DNA of 64,000 nucleotides from Cognatiluteimonas profundi (GCF_009792795.1 NZ_VKHQ01000003.1:902637-966636); one strand, 5' to 3'. Numbered from the stretch's first letter, positions 44,920 to 55,886 are shown. The notes: generated from the sequence alone by a model not told the origin. Program-made: numbers and translations.

Positions 44920-46749
44920 ATGTCCATTGAACGCCTCCGCAACATCGCCATCGTCGCCCACGTCGACCATGGCAAGACCACCCTGGTCGACTGCCTGCTC
45001 AAGCAATCGGGCACGTTCAACGAACGCACGGTCACCACCGAGCGGATGATGGACAGCAATGACCAGGAAAAGGAACGTGGCATCACGATCCTGTCCAAGA
45101 ACACCGCCATCAACTGGCAGGGCAACCACATCAACATCGTGGACACCCCCGGCCATGCCGACTTCGGCGGCGAAGTGGAGCGCGTGCTGTCGATGGTGGA
45201 TTCGGTCCTGATCCTGGTCGACGCGATGGATGGGCCGATGCCGCAGACGCGCTTCGTGACCCAGAAGGCGTTCGCGATGGGCTTCAATCCCATTGTCGTG
45301 GTCAACAAGATCGACCGGCCCGGCGCACGCCCCGACTGGGTGATCGACCAGGTGTTCGACCTGTTCGACAAGCTCGGCGCGACCAATGAGCAGCTCGACT
45401 TCCCGATCGTGTACGCCTCGGCGCTGCACGGCTACGCGAGCCTGGACGACTCTGCGCGCGACGGCGACATGACACCGCTGTACGAAGCGATCATGAAGCA
45501 CGTCCCCGCGCCCACGGTCGATCCGGACGGCCCCTTCCAGATGCGCGTCAGCCAGCTGGACTACAGCAACTTCGTCGGGCTGATCGGCGTCGGCCGCATC
45601 CAGCGCGGCAAGGTCCGCACCAACATGCCGGTCAGCGTCGTCGACCGCCATGGCAAGAAGCGCCAGGGCAAGGTGCTGCAGGTGCTGGGCTTCCTCGGCC
45701 TGGAGCGCATTGAAGTGCCTGAAGCCGAAGCCGGCGACATCGTCGCGATCTCGGGCGTGGCCGACCTCAGTATTTCCGACACGATCTGTGCGCTCGACAC
45801 CCCGGAAGCGCTGCCGGCGCTGACCGTGGACGAGCCGACGATCAGCATGACCTTCCAGGTCAACAATTCGCCGTTCGCGGGCAACAAGGATCGCAGCGGC
45901 GGCAAGTTCATCACCAGCCGCCAGATCCGCGAGCGCCTGCAGCGCGAGACGCTGCACAACGTCGCGCTCAAGGTCGAGGAAGGTTCGGACCCGGACAAGT
46001 TCCTCGTCTCCGGCCGCGGCGAACTGCACCTGTCGGTGCTGATCGAGAACATGCGTCGCGAGGGCTTCGAGCTCGCAGTTTCGCGGCCTGAAGTCATCAT
46101 CAAGGAAATCGACGGCAAGCAGATGGAGCCGGTCGAGCAGCTGGTCGTCGACATCGAGGAGCAGCATCAGGGCGGCGTCATGGAGAAGCTCGGCATCCGC
46201 AAGGGCCAGCTGAAGAACATGGAATCCGACGGCAAGGGACGCGTTCGCCTGGATTACATGATCCCGGCCCGCGGCCTGATCGGATTCCAGAATGAATTCC
46301 GCACGCTGACCCAGGGTTCGGGCCTGCTGTTCCACGTGTTCGACCACTACGGCCCGAAGGAAGTCGGCGCGATCGCCAAGCGGCAGAACGGCGTGATGAT
46401 CTCCAACGCCGCCGGCGCAACGCCTGCCTACTCGCTTGGGCCGCTGGAAGAGCGCGGCAAGCTGTTCGCCGCCGAAGGCGACAACGTGTACGAGGGCCAG
46501 CTGATCGGCATCCACTCGAAGGACAACGACCTGACGGTCAATGCCATCAAGACCAAGCCGCTCACCAACATGCGCGCCTCCGGCAAGGATGACGCCATCA
46601 AGCTGACCCCGGCGATCAAGTACACGCTGGAGCAGGCGCTGGACTTCATCGAGGACGACGAACTGGTCGAGGTCACCCCCAAGGAAATCCGGCTGCGCAA
46701 GAAGCACCTCACCGAGAACGACCGCAAGCGCGCCTCGCGCGTCGCTTGA
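44920..46749 (+). CDS. typA: Translational GTPase TypA/BipA
   Basis: 609 residues from ATG 44920, full length. It is an EF-G-like ribosome-associated GTPase involved in stress, cold and ribosome assembly responses. G-domain motifs: [10 protein letters not shown] (G1), ERGITI (G2), [11 protein letters not shown] (G3), NKIDRPGA (G4). Domain III/V features and the TypA-specific C-terminal region ([17 protein letters not shown], [15 protein letters not shown]) follow. Monocistronic. Confidence 0.97.
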   Translation: MSIERLRNIAIVAHVDHGKTTLVDCLLKQSGTFNERTVTTERMMDSNDQEKERGITILSKNTAINWQGNHINIVDTPGHADFGGEVERVLSMVDSVLILVDAMDGPMPQTRFVTQKAFAMGFNPIVVVNKIDRPGARPDWVIDQVFDLFDKLGATNEQLDFPIVYASALHGYASLDDSARDGDMTPLYEAIMKHVPAPTVDPDGPFQMRVSQLDYSNFVGLIGVGRIQRGKVRTNMPVSVVDRHGKKRQGKVLQVLGFLGLERIEVPEAEAGDIVAISGVADLSISDTICALDTPEALPALTVDEPTISMTFQVNNSPFAGNKDRSGGKFITSRQIRERLQRETLHNVALKVEEGSDPDKFLVSGRGELHLSVLIENMRREGFELAVSRPEVIIKEIDGKQMEPVEQLVVDIEEQHQGGVMEKLGIRKGQLKNMESDGKGRVRLDYMIPARGLIGFQNEFRTLTQGSGLLFHVFDHYGPKEVGAIAKRQNGVMISNAAGATPAYSLGPLEERGKLFAAEGDNVYEGQLIGIHSKDNDLTVNAIKTKPLTNMRASGKDDAIKLTPAIKYTLEQALDFIEDDELVEVTPKEIRLRKKHLTENDRKRASRVA

Positions 46750-46790
46750 GGTCGACTCCGTCGGGCCTGGCGGGTTAGCCTGCGCGCCTG

Positions 46791-47288
46791 ATGCGCCCCA
46801 GCCTCGATCCCAGACTCGACCCCTCGCACCCGCACTACAACCCGGATCCGCATGCCCATCCGGGGCTGCACATCATTGCCCTGATCGAAGCGGTGAAGGG
46901 CGTGCTGGCGGTCATTGCCGCCAGCGGCCTGGCCATCCTCGGGCCGGCTCCCCTGCAGCACTGGGTGCACGTGCTGATCGCCCGGTTCGAACTGGATCCC
47001 CAACACGGCACGCTGGCGCTGTTCGCCGCAAAGATCAGCCAGGGCGCCGTGCACTGGGCAGCAGCGGCGGTGATGGCCTACGGCGTGCTGCATGTCTTCG
47101 AAGCCTGGGGACTCTGGCGAGCGAAAGTCTGGGCATCCTGGCTGGGCTGCCTAGCGGCCACCCTGTACCTGCCGATCGACCTCTATGCGCTGGGCAAGCA
47201 TCCCGGTGCGCCGACCGTCGCCGTGCTGGCCATCAACCTGCTCATCGTCTGGGTGCTGGCGCGCGACATCTTCCGGCGCCGCTACTGA
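46791..47288 (+). CDS. DUF2127 membrane protein
   Basis: 165 residues from ATG 46791, 41 bases after typA. Hydrophobic helices alternate with short loops: LHIIALIEAVKGVLAVIAASGL near the N-terminus, VHWAAAAVMAYGVLHVFEAWGLWR in the middle, then two helices at the end. This GLHIIALIEAVKG opening and the HVFEAWGLWR motif are those of DUF2127. It is an inner-membrane protein of unknown role. The nearby typA may be read on the same transcript. Confidence 0.85.
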   Translation: MRPSLDPRLDPSHPHYNPDPHAHPGLHIIALIEAVKGVLAVIAASGLAILGPAPLQHWVHVLIARFELDPQHGTLALFAAKISQGAVHWAAAAVMAYGVLHVFEAWGLWRAKVWASWLGCLAATLYLPIDLYALGKHPGAPTVAVLAINLLIVWVLARDIFRRRY

Positions 47289-47348
47289 TTCGCGGCGTCA
47301 CGAGGGCGCAGTGGCCGCATTGCGGCCGGTGATCCCACCGGGCCTGTG

Positions 47349-48743
47349 TCAGATCGACGCTGCCGGCGCGAGCCGGCTCTGCTGGCGGACGATCAGCATC
47401 GCCACCTCCAGCGCCTGCTCATAATTCAGGCGCGGGTCGACCGCAGAGCGATAAGCGCGCGACAAGTCACCCTCGGTCAATTCGCGCGCTCCGCCCAGGC
47501 ACTCGGTGACATCCTCCCCGGTCAGCTCCAGGTGCACGCCACCCAGCCGCGTGCCTGCTGCTGCGTGCAACTCGAAGGCCTGCTCGAGCTCGCTGCGGAT
47601 GTTGCAGAAGCGGCGCGTCTTGTAACCGTTGCCGGTGGTTTCCGTATTGCCGTGCATCGGATCGCAGATCCACAGCACCCGGCGGCCTTCGCTCTTCACT
47701 GCATCAAGCAACGCGGGAAGGCGCGCCGCGATGCGCGCGGCGCCCATGCGGTGGATCAAGGTCAGGCGGCCAGGCTCGTCGTGCGGGTTGAGGACGTCGA
47801 TCAGCCGCAGCAATTGATCCGTCGTCGCGGTCGGACCGACCTTGATCGCGATCGGGTTGCGGATGCCACGGAAATATTCGACATGGGCGCCATCGATGGC
47901 TGCCGTGCGCATGCCGATCCACGGGAAATGCGTGCCGAGGTTGAACCAGCCCCACTGGCGCGGCACCCCGCGGGTCTGCGCTTCCTCGTAAGGCAGCAGC
48001 AACGCTTCGTGCGAGGTGTAGAAATCGACGCGATTGAGGTTGTGCACCTGCGAGCCCGACAACGTCTCCATGAAACGGACGGCGTCGCCAATGCCGGCAA
48101 CCATGTGCTGGTACTCGTCGGCAAGCGGGGAATGGCCGACCCAGCCCAGGTCCCAGTATTCGGGGTGATGGAGATCGGCGAATCCACCGTCGATCAACGC
48201 GCGGACGAAATTCATCGTCATCGCCGAACGCGCGTGCGCCTTGATCATGCGACGCGGGTCGGGCGTGCGGGCCTGCGCGGTGAATTCCGCCGCGTTGACG
48301 ATGTCGCCGCGATAGACCGGCAAGGTGACGCCATCGATGGTTTCGCTGTCGACCGAACGCGGCTTGGCGTACTGGCCGGCGAAACGACCGACGCGCACGA
48401 CCGGCAGCCGGAGTCCGTGCACAAGCACCAGGCTCATCTGCAGCAGGACCTTCAACCGGTTGGAGATCACCGCCGAGCTGCATTCACGGAAGCTCTCGGC
48501 GCAATCGCCACCCTGCAGCAGGAAGCGCCGGCCTTCCTGCGCCTCTGCAAGCTGCTGCTTGAGCGCCAGGATTTCCCACGACGTCACCAGCGGCGGCAAT
48601 CCCCGCAGTTCGGCCTGGACCTCGGCGAGCGCGTCGGCATCCGGATAGACCGGCAACTGCATGGCCGGGCGCGCGCGCCAGCTTTCCGGTGACCAGTCAT
48701 CGGGAAGGTGTACGGCCTGCAGGTTGCGTTCGCTGTTCGTCAT
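47349..48743 (-). CDS. 3-Deoxy-7-phosphoheptulonate synthase, type II
   Basis: 464 residues from ATG 48743. It joins phosphoenolpyruvate and erythrose 4-phosphate at the start of the shikimate pathway. It has the plant-like class II pattern: LLQGGDCAESF (metal/PEP region with Cys), GRFAGQYAKPRS, SHEALLLPYEEAQTR, KVGPT, HRMGA and CDPMHGNT. Length is near the class II norm. It stands alone, convergent with the DUF2127 gene. Confidence 0.95.
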   Translation of the reverse strand: MTNSERNLQAVHLPDDWSPESWRARPAMQLPVYPDADALAEVQAELRGLPPLVTSWEILALKQQLAEAQEGRRFLLQGGDCAESFRECSSAVISNRLKVLLQMSLVLVHGLRLPVVRVGRFAGQYAKPRSVDSETIDGVTLPVYRGDIVNAAEFTAQARTPDPRRMIKAHARSAMTMNFVRALIDGGFADLHHPEYWDLGWVGHSPLADEYQHMVAGIGDAVRFMETLSGSQVHNLNRVDFYTSHEALLLPYEEAQTRGVPRQWGWFNLGTHFPWIGMRTAAIDGAHVEYFRGIRNPIAIKVGPTATTDQLLRLIDVLNPHDEPGRLTLIHRMGAARIAARLPALLDAVKSEGRRVLWICDPMHGNTETTGNGYKTRRFCNIRSELEQAFELHAAAGTRLGGVHLELTGEDVTECLGGARELTEGDLSRAYRSAVDPRLNYEQALEVAMLIVRQQSRLAPAASI

Positions 48744-48801
48744 GGTCTTGTTCTGGTTGCGCCGCCATCCTGCCAGATCACGGCTGCACCGCAACTGGCT
48801 C

Positions 48802-49302
48802 TCAGCGACGACGGAAGGCCACGATCAACGCCCACGCGGCCAGCAACATGAACCACAGCAGGCTCCATTCCGCCATGGACCCACCCAGGAATGTCCAGTC
48901 GACCTTGGCGCACTCGCCCGAACCGGTCAGCACCTTGCGCACGACACTCGCCAAGGGCATCGCCTCGATCAGGTAATTGAGCCCCGGTCCGCACATGGGC
49001 ACCTGGTCGGGGGGAAGGTGCTGCAACCAGACCTGGCGCCCCGCGATGCCCGCGCCGATGACCGCGACAACAAGGGCCAGCAATCCATAGGCGCGTTGGC
49101 CAGCCACGCCCCTGGGCGCGTGCAACCCACCGATCAGGAACACCAGCGCAACGGCGCTGAAGGCAATGCGCTGGAAGACGCACAAGGGGCAAGGAACCAG
49201 CCCGTCGTGGAACTGCGCGTAGAAGGCAAAGCCCAGCAAGGCCAGGCATACGGCAACGCCGAGCAGGCATCGCGATCGAAAGTTCCAGTGCATCGGGTTC
49301 AC
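48802..49302 (-). CDS. dsbB: Disulfide bond formation protein B
   Basis: 166 residues from GTG 49302, chosen because family relatives begin MNP and AGGA lies upstream; ATG 49293 is the alternative. Inner-membrane quinone reductase that reoxidises DsbA. Four membrane helices are visible, with PCPLCVFQR carrying the first cysteine pair in a periplasmic loop after helix 1, and Cys in PMCGPG and GECAK forming the second pair. All four catalytic cysteines are present. Confidence 0.94.
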   Translation of the reverse strand: MNPMHWNFRSRCLLGVAVCLALLGFAFYAQFHDGLVPCPLCVFQRIAFSAVALVFLIGGLHAPRGVAGQRAYGLLALVVAVIGAGIAGRQVWLQHLPPDQVPMCGPGLNYLIEAMPLASVVRKVLTGSGECAKVDWTFLGGSMAEWSLLWFMLLAAWALIVAFRRR

Positions 49303-49351
49303 GGCGCGCAGTCCTGAAAGGCAACCAAGCCATTATTGCCGGGCAGGCATG

Positions 49352-49386
49352 CAAAACAAAAACCCCGGCACCAGGCCGGGGTTCCG
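49352..49386 (-). terminator. Intrinsic terminator of the ribosomal superoperon
   Basis: The stem AACCCCGG/CCGGGGTT at 49361-49383 with a seven-base loop is followed on the minus strand by a T-rich run (TTTTTGTTTTG). It lies about 22 bases past the rplQ stop. Confidence 0.9.
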
Positions 49387-49407
49387 TTGCAACTTGAACG
49401 CAGGCGC

Positions 49408-49794
49408 TTAGCCGGCGTCGACCGCTGCCGCGTCCACGGGACGATCAACCAGCTCCACGTACGCCATCGGTGCGTTGTCGCCCGCACGGAAGCCGCACTT
49501 GAGGATGCGCAGGTAACCACCCGGGCGGGTCTGGTAACGCGGGCCGAGCTCGACGAACAGCTTGCCGACGGCCTGCTTGTCGCGAAGGCGCGCAAAGGCA
49601 AGGCGGCGATTGGCAACGCCGTCGATCTTGCTCATCGTGATGAGCGGCTCGGCGACGCGACGCAATTCCTTGGCCTTTGGCAGCGTGGTGCGGATCAGTT
49701 CGTGCTTGATCAGCGACGCGGCCATGTTCTCGAACATCGCCTGGCGATGCGCGCTGGTGCGGCTGAACTTGCGTCCGGATTTCTGGTGGCGCAT
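49408..49794 (-). CDS. rplQ: 50S ribosomal protein L17
   Basis: 128 residues from ATG 49794. Starts with [17 protein letters not shown], the conserved L17 opening. It sits near the polypeptide exit tunnel. It is the last gene of the alpha operon, but unusually separated from rpoA by 246 bases containing strong hairpins. The C-terminal extension (about ten residues, ending AAAVDAG) is slightly longer than the enteric form. A terminator follows. Confidence 0.97.
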   Translation of the reverse strand: MRHQKSGRKFSRTSAHRQAMFENMAASLIKHELIRTTLPKAKELRRVAEPLITMSKIDGVANRRLAFARLRDKQAVGKLFVELGPRYQTRPGGYLRILKCGFRAGDNAPMAYVELVDRPVDAAAVDAG

Positions 49795-50040
49795 GGCTTG
49801 GATTCCTGATGAATGGTGTAACGATTGGACTTCGCTGTCGCCGTCCTGGCGTTGGAACTTCGGACTGCGCTGGTCCTGGCCGACCATCCTTGGGCGGCGC
49901 GCCGCGGGTCTTATGATCCGTCGGCGTGTATTGCGTTTACGTCAGTAACGACTTCAACTTTTGGAACTTCCGCCCCGGCCCGGCGCAGCGCGCCGGGCGT
50001 TTGCCCGAGCGCGCGGCAGTGCCGCGCAGGGCGCTCGGGC
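49795..50040 (-). other. Hairpin-rich gap between rpoA and rplQ
   Basis: 246 bases without a gene. Two strong stem-loops directly follow the rpoA stop: GCCCGAGCGC...GCGCTCGGGC (50003-50040) and GCCCGGCGCG.CGCCGGGC (49978-49998). Neither has a T-run. A more AT-rich stretch (49925-49965) follows and may hold a promoter for rplQ. Confidence 0.7.
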
Positions 50041-51039
50041 TCACCCCATCATGCCGTGCGAGGCGACGCCCGCTGGCGGCCAGTTTTCAAGCTTCATGCC
50101 GAGCGACAGGCCGCGCTGTGCCAGCACTTCCTTGATCTCGGTGAGCGACTTCTTGCCGAGGTTCGGCGTCTTCAACAGCTCGACTTCGGTCTTCTGGATC
50201 AGGTCGCCGATGTAATAGATGCTCTCGGCCTTCAGGCAGTTGGCCGAACGCACCGTCAGCTCGAGGTCGTCGATCGGGCGCAACAGCACCGGATCCACGC
50301 CCGTCGCCACGGTCTTGGCCGCGCCGCGATCGCGATGCGTGAAGTCGCCGAACACCGACAACTGGTCGCTGAGGATGTCGGCCGCCGTGCGGACGGCTTC
50401 CTCGGCGTCGATCGTGCCGTTGGTCTCGATGTCCAGCACCAGCTTGTCGAGATCGGTGCGCTGCTCGACGCGGGCGGATTCCACCGCATACGCAACGCGG
50501 CGCACGGGCGAGAACGACGCGTCCAGCATCAGGCGGCCGATGGTGCGGGTTTCTTCATCAGGACGACGACGGGCGGCGGCGGGCTGGTAGCCGAAGCCAC
50601 GCTCGATCTTCAGGCGCATGTTCAGCGCCGTGTCCTTGGTCAGGTGGGCGATCACGTGCGCGGGATTCAGAATCTCGACGTTGTGGTCGGTCTTGATGTC
50701 GCCTGCCGTGACTACGCCGGGACCCTGTCGCGACAGGGTCAGGGTCGAGCTTTCGCCGGTACCCATGCGGATGGCGATGTCCTTGAGGTTGAGCAGCACC
50801 TCGAGCACGTCTTCCTGCAGCCCTTCGACCGTAGTGTATTCATGCAACACGCCGTCGATCTCGACCTCGGTGATCGCGAAGCCGGGGATGGACGACAGCA
50901 GGACGCGGCGCAGCGCGTTGCCGAGCGTGTGGCCGTAGCCTCGCTCCAGCGGCTCGATCACGACCTTCGCGCGATTGTCGGCAAGGCGTTCGATCTGGGG
51001 TCCGCGCGGGCGCAGCACCTGGTTGGCGGTAACCGTCAT
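50041..51039 (-). CDS. rpoA: RNA polymerase alpha subunit
   Basis: 332 residues from ATG 51039. The N-terminal dimerisation domain includes [29 protein letters not shown], and the C-terminal DNA/activator-binding domain ends in [27 protein letters not shown]. Length is normal. It follows rpsD by 54 bases in the standard rpsM-rpsK-rpsD-rpoA order. Confidence 0.98.
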   Translation of the reverse strand: MTVTANQVLRPRGPQIERLADNRAKVVIEPLERGYGHTLGNALRRVLLSSIPGFAITEVEIDGVLHEYTTVEGLQEDVLEVLLNLKDIAIRMGTGESSTLTLSRQGPGVVTAGDIKTDHNVEILNPAHVIAHLTKDTALNMRLKIERGFGYQPAAARRRPDEETRTIGRLMLDASFSPVRRVAYAVESARVEQRTDLDKLVLDIETNGTIDAEEAVRTAADILSDQLSVFGDFTHRDRGAAKTVATGVDPVLLRPIDDLELTVRSANCLKAESIYYIGDLIQKTEVELLKTPNLGKKSLTEIKEVLAQRGLSLGMKLENWPPAGVASHGMMG

Positions 51040-51093
51040 GTTCTGGTGTCTCCTGCGACCGGACGGGCATGGACCCGTCCGCTCTTGATTGAA

Positions 51094-51726
51094 TTACTTC
51101 GAGTACAGCTCGACGATCAGCGCTTCGTTGATGTCGGAAGGCAAATCGGCGCGGTCCGGGACCGCCTTGAACACGCCAGCGAACTGCTTCGCATCGACAT
51201 CCACCCACGACGGCGACAGGTCCATCTGCGCGGACACGGTCAGCGATTCCTGCACGCGCAACTGCTTCTGCGCGCGCTCGGACAATGCGATCGCGTCGCC
51301 AGCCTTGACCTGGAACGACGGCAGGTTGACGGGCTTGCCGTTGACCGTCACGCCACGGTGCGACACCAGCTGGCGCGCGGCCGGCCGGGTGATCGCGAAA
51401 CCCATGCGATAGATCACGTTGTCCAGGCGGGTCTCGAGCAGCTGCAACAGGTTTTCACCGGTGTTGCCCTTCTTCGTCGACGCCTTCTTGTAGTAGTTGC
51501 GGAACTGACGCTCCAGCAGGCCGTAGATGCGCTTGACCTTCTGCTTCTCGCGCAGCTGGGTTGCGTAGTCGGACAGCTTGCCCTTGCGGGTCATGGTGGC
51601 GCCATGCTGGCCGGGCTTCTGCTCCAGCTTGCACTTGGAATCCAGGGCGCGTGCCGGCGACTTCAGGCCGAGGTCGGCGCCTTCGCGACGGGCGAGCTTG
51701 CAGGTGGGACCGATATAACGAGCCAT
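51094..51726 (-). CDS. rpsD: 30S ribosomal protein S4
   Basis: 210 residues from ATG 51726. Begins [16 protein letters not shown] and carries the S4 RNA-binding domain ([24 protein letters not shown]). It is a primary 16S binder and, in enterics, the repressor of the alpha operon. Fourteen bases downstream of rpsK. Confidence 0.98.
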   Translation of the reverse strand: MARYIGPTCKLARREGADLGLKSPARALDSKCKLEQKPGQHGATMTRKGKLSDYATQLREKQKVKRIYGLLERQFRNYYKKASTKKGNTGENLLQLLETRLDNVIYRMGFAITRPAARQLVSHRGVTVNGKPVNLPSFQVKAGDAIALSERAQKQLRVQESLTVSAQMDLSPSWVDVDAKQFAGVFKAVPDRADLPSDINEALIVELYSK

Positions 51727-51740
51727 CTTTGTTCAGCTCC

Positions 51741-52133
51741 TCAGACGCGACGCTTTTTGGGCGGACGGCACCCGTTGTGGGGAATCGGCGTCACGTCGAT
51801 GATGTTGGTGATCTTGTAGCCGACATTGTTCAACGACCGCACGGCGGATTCGCGACCTGGGCCGGGGCCCTTGATGCGCACTTCGAGCGACTTGACGCCG
51901 TAGTCCAGCGCAGCCTTGCCGGCCTTTTCCGCAGCGACCTGCGCAGCGAAGGGGGTCGACTTGCGCGAACCGCGGAATCCGGCGCCGCCCGAGGTCGCCC
52001 ATGACAGCGCATTACCCTGGCGATCCGTGATCGTGATGATGGTGTTGTTGAACGAAGCATGGACGTGGGCGATGCCGTCGGTGACGACACGCTTGATCTT
52101 CTTCTTGACTTTCGCAGCAGCGGGCTTGGCCAT
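51741..52133 (-). CDS. rpsK: 30S ribosomal protein S11
   Basis: 130 residues from ATG 52133. Typical S11 segments are [36 protein letters not shown] and the C-terminal [11 protein letters not shown]. It helps form the platform near the mRNA exit site. Nine bases after rpsM. Confidence 0.98.
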   Translation of the reverse strand: MAKPAAAKVKKKIKRVVTDGIAHVHASFNNTIITITDRQGNALSWATSGGAGFRGSRKSTPFAAQVAAEKAGKAALDYGVKSLEVRIKGPGPGRESAVRSLNNVGYKITNIIDVTPIPHNGCRPPKKRRV

Positions 52134-52142
52134 TGTGGTTCC

Positions 52143-52499
52143 TTATTTCTTGATGGCCTTGCGCGGACCCTTGCGGGTGCGTGCATTGGTCCGGGTGCGC
52201 TGGCCACGCAGCGGCAAGCCGCGACGATGGCGCAGCCCGCGATAGCACGCGAGGTCCATCAGGCGCTTGATCGCGACGCCGACCTCACGACGCAGGTCGC
52301 CCTCGACTGCGAACTTGCCGATTTCGGCGCGCAAGCGCTCGACTTCAGGCTCGGACAGGTCGCGGATCTTGGTCGCGGGCGTCACGCCAGCGGCCTCGCA
52401 TACCTGCTTGGAACGGGTCCGGCCAATGCCGAAGATGCTTTGCAATCCCACCCAGACGTGTTTCTGGGCAGGCAGGTTGACGCCGGCAATACGCGCCAT
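52143..52499 (-). CDS. rpsM: 30S ribosomal protein S13
   Basis: 118 residues from ATG 52499 ([10 protein letters not shown]). S13 bridges the subunits near the P-site tRNA; the basic tail [16 protein letters not shown] is complete. The gap to secY is 272 bases; rpmJ, which normally lies there in enterics, is absent. Confidence 0.98.
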   Translation of the reverse strand: MARIAGVNLPAQKHVWVGLQSIFGIGRTRSKQVCEAAGVTPATKIRDLSEPEVERLRAEIGKFAVEGDLRREVGVAIKRLMDLACYRGLRHRRGLPLRGQRTRTNARTRKGPRKAIKK

Positions 52500-52771
52500 A
52501 ACGCGATTCTCCAACTGATTGGGCGGCCTGGCTGGTGAGCCGGGCGAAGTGAACTCAGAATTTTAACAGGGTCTCGTGTTACTAGGAAGCCCCGGAAGCC
52601 GAAACTTCCGGAACCCGGCAGGGGGAGTGTGCCCCTGCTCCGGCGTTGGGTCTGGATGGTGGGGCGCCCGGTGAACCGGTTGCCCCGCCCCGCGCGCTAC
52701 TCTTGTGCGCGGAATGGTCCTGACCCACCTGCGCTCGAGACCGCCGCGCAGGTCGCCCATCGATATTTGCC
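52500..52771 (-). other. secY-rpsM gap without rpmJ
   Basis: 272 bases with several hairpins (CGGAAG..CTTCCG near 52588; GGGGCGCCCGG...CCGGTTGCCCC near 52660) but no frame resembling ribosomal protein L36. A promoter for the alpha operon may lie here; an AT-rich patch (AGAATTTTAACA) is at 52557-52568. Confidence 0.65.
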
Positions 52772-54139
52772 CTACCCGCGCGCCAGACCGCCGCGCGAGC
52801 CGCCTTTCAGGTTGGCCTTCTTCAACAAACTTTCGTACTGGTGCGACATCAGGTGCGCCTGGATCTGCGCGATGAAGTCCATGACGACCACCACCACGAT
52901 CAGCAGCGAGGTGCCGCCAAAACGGAACGAGGTACCGAGCTTGACCCGCATGATTTCAGGCAACAGGCAGACCAGCACCAGGTAGACGGCGCCGGCCGCG
53001 GTCAGTCGCGTCAACACGGCATCGACGTAGTCGGCGGTCGCCTTGCCTGGACGGATCCCGGGGATCAGCGCACCGGACTTCTTCAGGTTGTCCGCAGTCT
53101 CCTGCGAGTTGAACACCAGCGCCGTATAGAAGAACGTAAACCCGGCGATCAGCGCGCCGTACAGGATCATGTGAAGGGGTTCGCCCGGCGACAGCGCCTG
53201 GGTGATTTTCTGCATGGCGGTCTGGAAGCCCGAACTGCCCGACTGGCCGAACCAGGTGGTGGCGGTGGCGGGGAACATGATGATCGACGATGCGAAGATC
53301 GGCGGGATCACGCCCGACATGTTGAGCTTGAGCGGCAGGAAGGACGACTGGTTCATGTACGCGCTGCGGCCACCCTGGCGGCGCGCGTAGTTGACCGTGA
53401 TCCGGCGTTGGCCGCTCTCGACGAACACGACGAAATAGGTGAAGAGCAGCACGATCGCAAGGATCGCGATCACCGCGAGCGCACTGATGTCGCCGTTGCG
53501 CGCCTGCTCGAGCGTACCCAGCACGGCAGCGGGAAGTCCCGCCACGATGCCGGCGAAGATGATCAGCGAAACACCGTTGCCGACGCCGCGCTCGGTGATC
53601 TGCTCACCGACCCACATCAGGAACATCGTGCCGGCGGTCAACGCGACCATGGCCGTCATGATGAAGCCGATGCCCGGCGCGTAGACCACCGGGATGCCGT
53701 TGCTGGCACCGGAGCTCTGCAACGCGATCGCGATGCCCGCCGACTGGAACATCGCCAGCGGAATGGCGCCGAGGCGCGACCACTGCGTGATCTTGCGACG
53801 GCCGGACTCGCCTTCCTTCTGCAGCGCCTTCAGGCTCGGCAGGATCTGCACCATCAACTGCATGATGATGGACGCCGAGATGTAGGGAATGACGTTGAGC
53901 GCGAACAGGCTGAAGCGTTGCAGGGCGCCGCCGGAGAACATGTTGAACATGTCCACGATGGTTCCCTTCTGCGACTCCATCAACTGCAGCATCGCCTCGG
54001 GATTGACGCCAGGCACCGGGATATAGCAACCCAGCCGATAGACGATCATTGCCCCCAGGACGAACAACAGGCGCTGGCGCAGCTCGGTGAATTTACCGAC
54101 GCCGCCCAGGTTGCCAGCCGCATTGCCGCTTCGCGCCAT
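52772..54139 (-). CDS. secY: Protein translocase subunit SecY
   Basis: 455 residues from ATG 54139. It is the channel core of the Sec translocon, with ten membrane helices recognisable. Conserved loops include [14 protein letters not shown] after helix 1, [23 protein letters not shown] (plug/helix 2 region), [16 protein letters not shown] in the cytosolic C4 loop and [12 protein letters not shown] in the C5 loop. It ends the spc operon, seven bases after rplO. Confidence 0.97.
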   Translation of the reverse strand: MARSGNAAGNLGGVGKFTELRQRLLFVLGAMIVYRLGCYIPVPGVNPEAMLQLMESQKGTIVDMFNMFSGGALQRFSLFALNVIPYISASIIMQLMVQILPSLKALQKEGESGRRKITQWSRLGAIPLAMFQSAGIAIALQSSGASNGIPVVYAPGIGFIMTAMVALTAGTMFLMWVGEQITERGVGNGVSLIIFAGIVAGLPAAVLGTLEQARNGDISALAVIAILAIVLLFTYFVVFVESGQRRITVNYARRQGGRSAYMNQSSFLPLKLNMSGVIPPIFASSIIMFPATATTWFGQSGSSGFQTAMQKITQALSPGEPLHMILYGALIAGFTFFYTALVFNSQETADNLKKSGALIPGIRPGKATADYVDAVLTRLTAAGAVYLVLVCLLPEIMRVKLGTSFRFGGTSLLIVVVVVMDFIAQIQAHLMSHQYESLLKKANLKGGSRGGLARG

Positions 54140-54146
54140 TCGTTGC

Positions 54147-54599
54147 TTACTCCGCGCCAGCAGCTGCGTTGATCTGGCCGCCAGCGGCTTCGATCGCGGC
54201 TTTCGCACCAGCCGTCGCGAGCAAGCCAGTCAGGATGAACTTCTTGCTGACTTCGCCCTTCTTGACGATCTTCGCCTGCTTGGCGCTGGTCGGCACGAGC
54301 TTGGCAGCCTGCAGCGTCGCGAAATCGATCGTTCCCGCATCGAGCTTGTCCAGCTGGTACAGCAGGACTTCGGCGACGTTGAGCGCACGCTTGGAGCGGA
54401 AGCCGATCTTGGGCAGTCGACGCTGCATGGGCATCTGGCCGCCCTCGAAGCCAGCCTTGATCTTGCCCTTGCCGCTGCGCGCGAACGAGCCCTTGTGGCC
54501 GCGACCGCAGGTCTTGCCCAGGCCCGAACCGATGCCGCGACCAACGCGCTTGCGATCCTGGCGTGCGCCATCGACCGGACCCAGTGTGTTCATCTTCAT
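54147..54599 (-). CDS. rplO: 50S ribosomal protein L15
   Basis: 150 residues from ATG 54599, with GAGGAG seven bases upstream (ATG 54593 is less well placed). Glycine-rich [20 protein letters not shown] and [14 protein letters not shown] are L15 hallmarks. It is a late-assembling protein of the large subunit. The last residues ([11 protein letters not shown]) are an Ala-rich extension. Confidence 0.97.
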   Translation of the reverse strand: MKMNTLGPVDGARQDRKRVGRGIGSGLGKTCGRGHKGSFARSGKGKIKAGFEGGQMPMQRRLPKIGFRSKRALNVAEVLLYQLDKLDAGTIDFATLQAAKLVPTSAKQAKIVKKGEVSKKFILTGLLATAGAKAAIEAAGGQINAAAGAE

Positions 54600-54603
54600 G
54601 GAA

Positions 54604-54804
54604 TTACTCCTCGACCCGAACCAGGTAATGGACCGTGTTGATCAGGCCACGGACCTGCGGGCTGTCCTTCAACTCGCGCACGCTGTTCAACTTGCCAAGG
54701 CCCAGCGCCTTGACCGACAGGCGATGGATGCCCTTGGCGCCGCGCAGGCCCTTGACCAGGCGCACCTTGACGGTACCGCCGGCGTTGCTCTCTTTCTTAG
54801 CCAT
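54604..54804 (-). CDS. rpmD: 50S ribosomal protein L30
   Basis: 66 residues from ATG 54804, overlapping the rpsE 3' end by eight bases. The fold is short and basic: [18 protein letters not shown], then [23 protein letters not shown]. Length is typical. Four bases before rplO. Confidence 0.96.
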   Translation of the reverse strand: MAKKESNAGGTVKVRLVKGLRGAKGIHRLSVKALGLGKLNSVRELKDSPQVRGLINTVHYLVRVEE

Positions 54805-55330
54805 GGTTGAGATCCTCGACCTTCTTGCCGCGCTTGGCCGCAATGTTGGCTGGTGAATGCATTTCCGTCAGGCCGCGCAGCGTTGCGCGCACCAGGTTGA
54901 TCGGGTTGCGTGAACCGACGGCCTTGGCCAGCACGTTCTTGACGCCAACGGCTTCCAGGACGGCGCGCATGGCGCCACCGGCGATGACGCCAGTACCTTC
55001 GGACGCCGGCATCATGAACACGCGCGCAGCGCCGTGGCCCGACTTGACCGCATGCCACAAGGTGCCGTTGTTCAGTTCGACGCGCAGCATGCCGCGACGC
55101 GCCTGCTCCATCGACTTCTGGATCGCGACCGGCACTTCGCGCGCCTTGCCGTAACCGAAGCCGACCTTGCCGTCGCCATCGCCAACCACCGTCAACGCGG
55201 TGAAGGTGAATTGCCGACCACCCTTGACCGTCTTGCTGACGCGATTGACGGCGATGAGCTTCTCGACCATGCCATCGTCGATCTCTTCGCGGTTGCGATC
55301 CCTGCCCCGCGGTCCACGTTCGTCTGCCAT
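54797..55330 (-). CDS. rpsE: 30S ribosomal protein S5
   Basis: 177 residues from ATG 55330. The double-stranded RNA-binding half ([21 protein letters not shown]) and C-terminal half ([16 protein letters not shown] [18 protein letters not shown]) are intact. It contributes to decoding accuracy and the mRNA entry helicase. It is separated from rplR by 160 bases, longer than its other junctions. Confidence 0.98.
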   Translation of the reverse strand: MADERGPRGRDRNREEIDDGMVEKLIAVNRVSKTVKGGRQFTFTALTVVGDGDGKVGFGYGKAREVPVAIQKSMEQARRGMLRVELNNGTLWHAVKSGHGAARVFMMPASEGTGVIAGGAMRAVLEAVGVKNVLAKAVGSRNPINLVRATLRGLTEMHSPANIAAKRGKKVEDLNHG

Positions 55331-55490
55331 CTGCTTGATTCCGTAAGTTGAAAGGATTTGCGGCGTTGCCGCTTATGGTTGTGATGTGTGGCGGGCGCCT
55401 CGACAACAGCCAGAACTGGCCGTGCCGCCCGATGCAACCCGCATCGGCAGGTCCTGCTGCATGAGGCCGGAACCCCAGGCATTCAAGCGA

Positions 55491-55844
55491 TCAGAACTTC
55501 AAGCCACCTTCGCGGGCGGCATCGGCGAGCGCCTTGATCCGGCCGTGGTAGCGGTAGCCGGAACGATCGAACGCGATCTTCTCGAAACCGGCCGCGAGTG
55601 CCTTCTCGGCGATCGCGCGACCCACCTTGACGGCGGCATCGGCGTTCTTGCCGTTCTTGAGGCCTTCGCGGACTTCAGCCTGCGTCGTGCTGGCGGCAGC
55701 CAGCACCGTCGAGCCGTCCGAACTGAACAACTGCGCGTACAGATGCTGGCCGGTGCGCAGCACCGACAGGCGCGGCACGCCGAGTTGGCGGATGTGCGCG
55801 CGGGTGGACTTGGCGCGGCGCAGGCGGGCAATTTTCTTGAGCAT
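55491..55844 (-). CDS. rplR: 50S ribosomal protein L18
   Basis: 117 residues from ATG 55844. It binds 5S rRNA in the central protuberance. Sequence features: [32 protein letters not shown] and [23 protein letters not shown], the conserved L18 C-terminus. It lies 42 bases after rplF. Confidence 0.98.
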   Translation of the reverse strand: MLKKIARLRRAKSTRAHIRQLGVPRLSVLRTGQHLYAQLFSSDGSTVLAAASTTQAEVREGLKNGKNADAAVKVGRAIAEKALAAGFEKIAFDRSGYRYHGRIKALADAAREGGLKF

Positions 55845-55886
55845 GTCTGTTTCTCCGAAAGCTGAAAGCGGTCTATCCCGGTGGGA

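Noticed and set aside
52563..52760. 65-codon minus-strand frame in the secY-rpsM gap as L36
   Set aside because: It does not resemble L36 (no MKV start, no Cys/His zinc pattern) and has no plausible ribosome-binding site.
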